Of a stretch of 64,000 nt of DNA, positions 55,287-64,000 are shown piece by piece. The first letter of the stretch is position 1. Each line of letters opens with the position of its first letter. The position numbers and the translations under genes were made by a program. The stretch is from the NCBI RefSeq assembly GCF_949628215.1, contig NC_134281.1:40718512-40782511 (forward strand), written 5' to 3'. The stretch comes from Phalacrocorax aristotelis. Its lineage: Eukaryota; Chordata; Aves; Suliformes; Phalacrocoracidae. The notes beneath the pieces are model-generated. The model was not told the origin of the DNA. It did no database searches and worked only from the letters and a program-made list of their open reading frames with translations.

Positions 55287-58200
55287 TCAGTTATCAGCCA
55301 AGTATTTACCTAGAAATGGGATCAGAAATCAGCTGCAGGGAGGAAGCAGCCTCGGTCCCCAAGGGATGGCCACCCACCTCCACTGGCCCCTGCACCCACA
55401 GCCATGCTGCTGCGAGGCATGAACGGCACATGCAAAAATGCTTGTCTTTCTCTGCAGCAATGGGGTAAAAGCTCTTCCTGGAGATCCCCAGACCCTGCCT
55501 TTCATGCAGGACCCAAAAGGAGAAAAGAGCCCATGAAATTCAATGCTCTAGTAAGTGGTAGCAGGATCTATTTAATGCAAGGGAGCTATTGCCCCTCTGC
55601 TGCCATTCAGCCCTGTCACACCATGCTGTGGCGGGACCTCTAGGCTTGAACGGCCAACAGATACACAGCAAGGGCAGTCCCAGGCATGCCTGCACAGCCA
55701 GAGGGGATCATCATGGGTTTACGAAAGGCAGGTCCTGCTTGACCAACCTGATCTCCTTCTCTGACATGTTGACCCACTTAGTGGATGAGGGAAAGGCTGT
55801 GGATTTTGTCTACCTAGACTTTATAAAAGCCTTTGACACCATTTCCCACAGCACTCTGCTGCAAAAACTGGCTGCTCATGGCTTAGACAGGCATACTCTT
55901 TGCTGAGTAAAAAACTGGTTGGATGGTTGGGCCCAAAGAGTTGTGGTGAATGGAGGTAAGTCCAGTTGGTGGACGGTCAAAAGCAGTGTTCCCCAGAGCT
56001 CAGTATTGGGGCCAGTTCTGTTTAATATCTTTCTCAATGATCTGGGTGAGGGGATTGAGTGCACCCTCAGTAAGTTTGCAGATGACACCAAATTGGGCGG
56101 GAGTGTTGATCTGCTCGAGGGTAGGAAGGCTCTGCAGAGGGACCTGGACAGGCTGGATGGATGGGACAAGGTCAACTGGATGAGCTTTAACAAGGCCAAG
56201 TGCCGGGTCCTGCACTTTGGTCACAACAACCCCATGCAATGATACGGGCTTGGGGAAGAGTGGCTGGAGAGATGCCTGGCAGAGAAGGACCTGGGGATGC
56301 TGGTCGACAGCCAGCTGAACATGAGCCAGCAGTGTGCCCAGGTGGCCAAGAAGGCCAACAGTATCCTGGCTTGTATCAGGAATAGTGTGGCCAGCAGAAG
56401 TATGGAGGTGCTTGCCCCTGTGTACATGGCACTTGTGAGTCCACACCTCAAATACTGTGTTCAGTTTTGGGCCTCTCACTACAAGAAAGACATTGAGTTG
56501 CTGGAGTGTGTCCAAAGAAGGGCGATAAAGCTCGTGAAGGGTCGGGAGAACAAGTCTTATGAGGAGCGGCTGAGGGAACTGGGGCTGTTTAGCTCAGAGA
56601 AAAGGAGGCTGAGGGGAGACCTTATCGCTGTCTACAACTACCTGAAAGGAGATTGTAGTGAGGTGGGTGTTGGTCTCTTCTTCCAAGTAACAAGTGATAG
56701 GGCAAGAGGAAGTGGCTTCAAGCTATGCCAGGGAACGTTTAAATTGGATATTAGGAAAAAATTCTTCACCAAAAGGGTTCTGAAACGTTGGAACAGGCTG
56801 CCCAGGGAAGGGATTGAGTCACTGTCCCTGGAGGTACTTAAAAGATGTGCAGATGTGGCGCTTAGGGACACAGTTTAGTAGTGGACTTGGCAGTGCTAGG
56901 TCTTTTCCAACATAAATGATTCTATGGTTCTATGAGAGACACTGCCATCCCAAAAGGAGCCACTGGCGAGGCACCTACCTGCTGCAAACCTCTTCTTGAT
57001 GAGGGAGAAGCGATATCCAGCGCCGACGAGCTCAATGTCGCAGCTGGACAGCGTGCTCCCCTCACTGGTGAATTGCACGGCCAGGGGGGCTGGGGTGCTT
57101 GGCCCCTCTGAGAGCTGGAATCGGGCCAGCAGAGACCCCACACCTGCAATTTAAAAGTCCAGCACAAGACCCTTACAAGCATCCCAGGGCTAGATTTGCC
57201 AGCAAAGACAATGAGATGCCCAAAGTGCTGCAAGTGAAACCCACTCCTATGGTGGTACCTGAGCCAGCGTTCCCTGGGGAGGGGCCAGAGGCAAACCCCC
57301 TCATCCTCCCAGCAGATTTTTACTTTTCAGATACCCCAGTGATACAAAGCGCTGAGCTGCGTGGGTGACACGCAGAGCAGTGACCTGTGGGAGGCTACGG
57401 TTGGTCCCCATCTCCCTCTTGTCCCCTGCCACCGGGATGCAATGCAGGGCCTCAGCCTTTGAAATGCAGAGAGGGTCAATGGAGCAAAGGACTTGGCAAA
57501 CAACCACATCCAAAACCCATGTGTTAATAGCCTTCCCTGATGCCAAAGCAGTTGGCAGAATAGTACCAGTGGCACGTATCCCTGCTTTTCAAAGCTCTGC
57601 TCCTAGCTTTAAATAGCACCCTTCCCTGGCAAGCGCCAGCAGGAATCTGTGTGTCTGGACTTGTGTGCAGGCATGGTAAATGGGTCAGTGTCTGATTTAA
57701 GTATTCAGAATCAATAACATGCACATGTGCAAGATTACCTCCATTTTCTGACTTCTGAGAGATATCAGGGATCTTCCACAATATCCTTTGCTGTTCGGCA
57801 TTCCTAAAAACACATGAAGAAGAGCATTTCTGTAGGAAACAAGAAATTACAAAGGAATCATTTCAATTTTGCTAAAGGCCATGTGGGCTGGGGGAGCAGC
57901 GCTGGTGCTGCTCTCCAGAGCTGCAATTCTGGGAGCTTGGCTTTAGGTTTTACCCAAGCAGGAAAACGCTGGTCTTGCATTGGAGGTGTGCGATTGGTGA
58001 GAGGCAATGGGGGTGTGCCGTGCCTTCTTCCCTGCTGCAAACGTGCATGCCTATGCCTATGGCAGTGATGGCTGTGCATCCCTCTGAGCCCCAGATAAAA
58101 GTAGCCAAAACATGAAATAAGGGTCGCTATTCTGCTGCTTGCACACATGCGTTCAGCTCTGATCATTTGCGTGTGGGAATGGCAAGAAAAAAAAAATCAG

Positions 58201-60178
58201 GGGGGTTGCATGCTTCCTCCTGCAAGAGGAGGACAGGTTTTGGTCCCCAGCATGCCCCCAGCTCCTGCTCACAGACACCTCCCAAGAGTGATCCCAATCC
58301 TGCACCCAGCAGGCAGGACAACTGTTTTAGGCAGGGGCATGGTAGAGATAGCAAACGAGCTCTTTGTCAGGTCAGCAATTCCTACCAGACAGCAGGAGGA
58401 AGCACAGCTTGAAGTTTGGTTACTCCTCCGTCAACGGGGACAAGGAACTGGACGTTGTTTAGAGCTACTGGTGTGGTCATTGCCTCTGTATTGTATTTGT
58501 AGTCAATGCGGAGGTCAGTGCTTGCAGGGTCACACCGCCAGCTCACTGCAAGGTTTAATGGAGTAGACTGAATACCCTGGGCAGATACCTTCCAAAATGA
58601 CAGAAAAAACATTTAGTTTCCATAGGGGTGAAGGGACAAATCCCATTTTACAGACGCGGTAATTGCATTTGGTTTCAGAGGAGACAATACCTTGTATTCT
58701 CATAGAAAGTTTGTACTGGGCTCAAAATCAGGCAATCTAGTGACATACAGAAGGGACTAGTGGGATGGCATGCCCTCAACTCACATTATCTCCACTCTGC
58801 GCTAGAGAAATACCATCTTTTACATCTATAAGTTAAGCACACATTTTTGGCACAGTTTTATCTTACAAAAAAAACCCTACCTGGTATTTGAGCATATCCA
58901 CATTGTAATAGGTGGCTTGTGGTTTCTGTTCTGATACCTTCTTTAGGTGAGTCATCAGATTTGGCATGTTGACCCAGAATTCCTTTGTGTTGGTGTCACT
59001 CTGTGTGTTGTCACTGCACAGAGAGAGAATTAACCCTTCGTGTAAGATGCCTCAGCAGAAGAAATCTTTTCTAGAAGAAAGCATGCAGGACGCAGCACCG
59101 GCCGCCAGCTGGGACCACATTTAATCCCACATTTGGAGAAATACTACCTCCTTCCCATGCATGTCTGGCTTGTCCTCAGGTAATTCTGGGGAGGCACAGC
59201 AGATGCAACCTGTAGGTCATCTCATTTTGCAAACGGGAGGTCTAATGAGCAGTGCAAGGCACAAACCAAGCAAACCCCATCAAAGCACTTGCTCCTCTCT
59301 GCTGATGCTCTTCTGCCTGGCAAAGGGGCTGCTCTCAGAGGGAGTACTCCAGCAAGTATTTAAGGGCTTGAGAGTTTCCTTCCCAAAATCAGGGCAGGCT
59401 TCTAAGGAAGAGACTTTGGGCCATGTGTTTTTGCAAAGCACCCTACTTTTCTGGAAACCCGTCTTTGGGATGCTGGCGAGGCAGGGGCTTACCAGCAGAG
59501 GAGCTGGGGGTTTGGCAGGACGTGCTCCAGCCTGTTGTAGTTCAGCACACGGAAGGTGAGCACCGCTGGAGCAGGGTTGTTGGCAAAGTGTCGGGTGATG
59601 CCTGCTGGAAATGACAGCACCATCTCCCCCATGATCTTCACGATACACCTGCAGCACCGAACACAGAGACCAAGAGGGGAGGAAATGGGAGGCTCAAAAC
59701 ACAGCAGGAGGTGAGGGTTCACAATGGGAATGGTGCAGTGATAGCACCCCACTTCCCACCTGCCACACTGAGGAAATGACCCTCTTGTGGTCCTAAACCA
59801 AAGCGAACTGAAACAGCAGAAAAAGTGGGCAGCCTACTAGGGATGGGGACCAATGTTCATGGGAACACCCCAGGAGCATCCTTGCCCTGGATGCCTGTCT
59901 GGTGCAGTGCACTGACACCCCAGCATGCATGTGTGGAGCCTGGAGCACCTCCTTTCCTTCCTCCCCATCCCTTGAGATGTTCACCAAAGCCCTGATAGCA
60001 CCCCAAGCCTGTCCTGAACCCAGAACCCCCCATATTGACACCAAGACCCCGTCAGTCAGCACCTACTTGTTTGGGTCGGCCCCTTTGAAGTATGCGTTGA
60101 CAGTTTCTGTGAAGGCGGCAGCGACAGGTAGGGTGTCCTGTGCCCCCATGGTGAGGGGGCTGGGTCCCCGTGATGAGC
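55287..60178 (-). CDS. SGIP1: SGIP1, SH3-containing GRB2-like protein 3-interacting protein 1 (3' part: mu-homology domain; continues beyond the right edge)
   Basis: SGIP1 is an FCHO-related endocytic adaptor, enriched in neurons, that acts in clathrin-mediated uptake. Seven C-terminal exons lie on the minus strand: 60067-60178, 59493-59648, 58881-59013, 58386-58588, 57739-57803, 56979-57143 and 55287-55309 (last codons plus TGA). All have AG/GT borders and agree in phase (2, 2, 0, 2, 1, 1), encoding 284 complete residues plus part of one more at the upstream junction. They make up the whole mu-homology domain: [116 protein letters not shown], and the terminal GKYLADN. The upstream proline-rich and membrane-binding parts were not found in 60.2-64.0 kb and should lie off the right edge. 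The last intron (55310-56978) contains a CR1. Identification rests on remembered mammalian SGIP1 and is very firm. Confidence 0.96.
55640..56935 (+). mobile_element. CR1 LINE, 5'-truncated, with reverse-transcriptase region, in SGIP1 last intron
   Basis: This is the best-preserved CR1 here. It encodes, in order, [43 protein letters not shown], the catalytic FADDTKLGG (F/YADD box) and a 193-codon open 3' part with [20 protein letters not shown] and [16 protein letters not shown]. Stops after HTLC and after NPMQ break the frame, and the endonuclease and 5' parts are missing, so it cannot move by itself. The 3' end has the tandem tail ATTCTATGGTTCTATGA at about 56,918-56,934. It lies antisense to SGIP1, 44 bases from the penultimate exon. 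Fewer changes than in the CR1 at 6-8 kb suggest a younger insertion. Confidence 0.93.
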
Positions 60179-63100
60179 CTGCAACAAAGCAAAAGCCTCT
60201 ACTTCTTATATGCAGAGAGAAATGGCACCGGTCCCCACCTGGGGCCAGGGTGAGGGGGTCCTCATCAAGAGCCCCAGCCTAGCTTTATGGGCAAACATTA
60301 AGAAGTCATCCCCCAGGATTTGGATGAGGCTTTAAAAATGTTTAAAAATTATCTATCCCCAACCCCAGACAGCAAGCAAAGAAAACAACAGAGGAGCCCC
60401 AGCCACCAGCAGCATGCGGGGCAGTGGCACCCCCTCAGCATGGCTCTGGAGGGGCTAGCACATGGCAGGCTTTGCATGATAGTTTTTGAAGTAGGTTTCT
60501 GGGTCCTGGCAAGAAGGGCTGGAAAGGTTTGTTGTTTCTTGGCCAGAGAGCTCAGGCTGCCCACAGAAAGCAGGATGTTTGCAGTGTCCCCGTGATGCTG
60601 CCTGAAATCCTGCCTTTGGGAACCCCAACTTGCTGGGACCCCTGCGATCTCCAGCATGCTCCCTTCTCCTCCCTGGCATGCCTGGCAAACCCCCCACATG
60701 GCTGCTCACCCCACAAAACCTGTGGTACGTTATGGCAAACCTGCAAATTGCCAGAAATCTGGATCTACTGAGGAGAACGTGGGACTTTGGGTGCAAAAGC
60801 TACAGCAATCAATCTGCAGTGTTTTTAGATGACTGAAAAAAAGAGGAAAAACTTGCTTTGGTCATGCAGTGTGTCTGTGGACACTAGCCGGGCTATAAAA
60901 TAATTCACGGTCACATGCAGGTGTCCCTTTGCTGGCCAGGAATGCCTGTCTCTGAAAAACATTTGAGGATGAAAGCATCACTGCAAGGGTACACCAGAAT
61001 CCCCCTGGGTGTGCTGGAAATCCTGCACAGGGGGCAATGTCCTGCTCCCCACACCTGCCACGAAGAGGAGAGTGAGTTGGGGCTGTTGGCACGGCAAAGC
61101 TCTCACCTCTTCCCTTGGAAAGTGCTGAAGGATCAGCCCCAGGTTAGTGTGTGGTTGCTCACTCCATATACAAGGCGCTGATCCCCCAGGCACCCAAAAA
61201 AAGTCCTCGAGAGGTCACCACCCCTGGAACAGCCAGTTCAGCCTTATCTATTTTTCTGCATTGCCCCATTTTGGAACCTTCTTTTTATATCATAGTCTGT
61301 ACATCATGTTAAGCACAAGAATTATGTTGCCATAAACCAGCTAAAATGGAGCGGCAAAGGTGTCTGGAGGGGCAGCATACCCAGGGACCCCGACACCCCC
61401 TTACTCTGTTACCTTCACTTATAGGGTCTGAATCAGGCAGGTGAAATAGGCTATTAATTCAGCCCAGGGTTTTGTTTAGAGCATGCAAGTGTGTGCCAGT
61501 TTCAGCCAAGGCTGTACAAGATTAAATGCCAGCCTGGGGAAGGGCAGCACCTCTGCAGGCAGCAGGGCGAGGGAAAAGCAAAGCGTCTGAGCCAAATGCA
61601 GTGTATTTCTGATGAGCTCCTGCTTTTCTGCTTGGCCTGTCTTCAGAAATAATCCCCTTCCCTCTTTATCTGCTGCTTCCTACTGCTGCCCCATCACCTG
61701 TTGCTTTTTGCCTCACATCTAAGCAATCTGCCGTGGGTTTTATGTGCTGCAAGTTTTGTGCGAGTAAATAACAGGGTTTGGGTACAGGAAATCAGGATTC
61801 ATAACGTCTCCTGGGGAAAGCACTTCTGTCACTTAAATTACACTTTGAGTTTTGATATATTAATTGTGAAAAAATGCAGCATTCACGGACGAAGATTCCT
61901 CCCGCCTTACAAATGCATCCATGCAGGCAGCGCGTTAAGGTATAAAACCAAGGCTGCTCTCTCCTAGAGGCACAGATGAGCCTCCTCGGTGCTGGGAATT
62001 TCCCTTCAAAAATCTAAAGTAACCTAAAAGGGTGTAAAAAATTAATGTAGCCATGCATCTCCCTCTTAGCCATACATCTTAAGAGACCCAGGGGAGTAAG
62101 TGGGTTTCAGTCACAGCCCAGAATGATGCTATCCCAGCATATGACAGACCCATTGCCACACACACGTTAATTATCCTAATGACCCCAGGGATGCAGCGTG
62201 CAGTTCCCCAAGCCTTCCGCTTCTGAGGACGCAGCCCCAAGCTATGCATCAGAGACTCGGCAAACGTCACATTAAAGAGCAGACTCTTCATGTCAGTGCC
62301 AGCTGCACAGGAAGGCACGGGCAGCTCCCCAAAACACCGAGCACACAGACTATTGCAACCCTGCTGCAACACCTGGCTATGTGACAGAAGGGACATGCAG
62401 GGCCATGGGGCAGCACTGCAGACTGGTAGGGTAACATATTTTTTATAAATTCTTTCCATAGACACCATTGCTGAGTTATCAGAGAGCACAGAGAATGCAT
62501 CCTTGCTCCCCACACCCAGAACAAGAGCCCGCAGCACATTGAATCCAGCCAAACATGGCGGGATATTCTCATCACATTCACTCAGAAATACAGATGAGAG
62601 TCAAAAACATCAGTGCAGACTGGCAATAGAGGGGTGAAAAATGGAGGTATCACCCAGCAGAGGATCATTGTGCTTGTTTCGGCAGGGAAGGTGAGAGGAA
62701 GGTCTTTAGCAGTCCAGCAGCAGCAAAGCTGCGATCCTTGGCAACATAATCATTCATCTTTGGGAGAGAAAAAAATGAAACGTCCCAAACACACACACTC
62801 TGACTGCAGCCAGGTTTAGCCTAGACCCTGCACTAGAGCATTGAACAAGGGGTAGGTGTCTCTCATACCAACGTGACATGCCTTTTCCCTGATTTTCAAG
62901 CTCTCATTTCTTCCACTGTTTCTCTGTACTTATATGACATTTCTTCATTCTCCAGAATGAAAAATCATATGTACAAGAAAAAACTGGCTCATCTCATGTA
63001 TCTCTATTATCAGGCTCAGTTGGCCTTTGAAAATCTGGGTTCATTTGAACAGCAACAGCAACAAAACATACTCCACATTTCTAATCTGACTTTGAATTGG

Positions 63101-64000
63101 CATTTGGGGTTCTTGGTTCCCTCCATTCTTCCCTCATGAGCCTATATATTCTTCTTTTAATGGCTTCATAAACTAAACATCTTTTCAAATAAAAACTTTA
63201 ATGTAAAAAGAAAAGTATAATCTAATTTAAGCTCTAGAATTCTTTTCCAGAAACTTGAGAGACAAGTCTAGTTACTGTGGCACGCCTCCATAAAAAATCT
63301 GGTTTTTCAGTGCCTGCTACAGAAGTAATTTTTAGAAACTTTTCATTTTGGCAAAATGACCTGATAATACTGGAAGGAAAAAAAAATCCACTCTAGGGAG
63401 CTTTGGATCCAGCCATAAGCAGCACACCAGGTTCATTTGCCTTACTTTTCCCTACACAAAAGTGGAAAATACAGATGTGGAGGAATGACAGCTGAGTACA
63501 CAGCTCTGCTGGCGTATCCAGGAGAGAATCACCAAAGCTGCACCACATCTTCTCACACATGAACAAACTAGCCCACATTCTGCAAATATGTAGATTTTCA
63601 CCAAAATACTCCAAACCCAAACCCAGAAACAAAAGATCATTCCTTTTCTGGCATTTCATGCCCTGAGTTACAGATGCCAAGTCAGCAGATCTCCTTTCAT
63701 CCCCCTAGAGATGACCATTGACGTTTAGCTTTTTCTTTTAAGCTGGACTCAAAGATTTAGGGACAGATCAGGAAACACAGTGCGTGGAAGCAAGACAGCT
63801 CTTTCCGTGAGATCAGCCTGGAGCCAGTGCCATGCTCTGGCAGCCCTGCTGTTGTGCCGGCAGCGTGCCCTGGACAAACCCACCCAGGTGCTCTAGGCCA
63901 TCCACAATGCCAGAACGAAGTACAAATATACCATTCAAAATCAGTAATATGCGAAAACACAAGAAAACCCCCAAAAGCTAGACGTGTTCATGGTGCTGGT
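60179..64000 (-). other. SGIP1 upstream intron(s), no exon recognised
   Basis: The proline-rich middle of SGIP1 should join the exon at 60178 (phase 1), but I could not find a matching exon with AG/GT borders here. Minus-strand open frames exist (for example 157 codons ending near 62,079), without a recognised motif. No repeat family was recognised. It is most simply one large intron. Confidence 0.5.

Overview
This is vertebrate nuclear DNA, almost certainly from a bird. It has several CR1 non-LTR retrotransposon copies, a solo LTR of an endogenous-retrovirus family I associate with neoavian genomes, short introns, and the conserved gene order MIER1 - DNAI4 - INSL5 - DYNLT5 - SGIP1 (human 1p31, seen here in the opposite orientation). 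No bacterial, viral-genome or CRISPR content is visible.

Layout. (1) 1-18,880, minus strand: 5' part of MIER1 (transcriptional co-repressor). Three coding exons give residues 1-60; the gene runs off the left edge. Its large intron 1 carries CR1 debris, including one CR1 nested antiparallel inside another. (2) 18.4-20.7 kb: GC-rich island with MIER1 and DNAI4 head to head, 1.6 kb between start codons, containing a run of 29 C. (3) 20,468-40,637, plus strand: complete DNAI4 (WDR78), an axonemal dynein intermediate chain. Seventeen exons join in phase into an 814-residue protein; a solo LTR and an antisense CR1 lie in its introns. (4) 43,367-45,134, plus strand: complete two-exon INSL5, a relaxin-family hormone of 138 residues, with its own TATA box. 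(5) 46,628-47,973, minus strand: DYNLT5 (TCTEX1D1), a Tctex-type dynein light chain, with a CpG promoter and a degenerate minisatellite upstream. (6) 55,287 to the right edge, minus strand: 3' part of SGIP1. Seven exons encode the C-terminal mu-homology domain, with a 1.3-kb CR1 in the last intron and a possibly very long 3' UTR.

How they relate. DNAI4 and DYNLT5 are both dynein subunits of the cilium/microtubule system. INSL5 is an endocrine peptide gene between them, and SGIP1 is an endocytic adaptor. The neighbourhood is an ancient synteny block, not an operon-like system. Exon models were read by eye from splice sites, phase continuity and remembered family sequences. No alignment was run.
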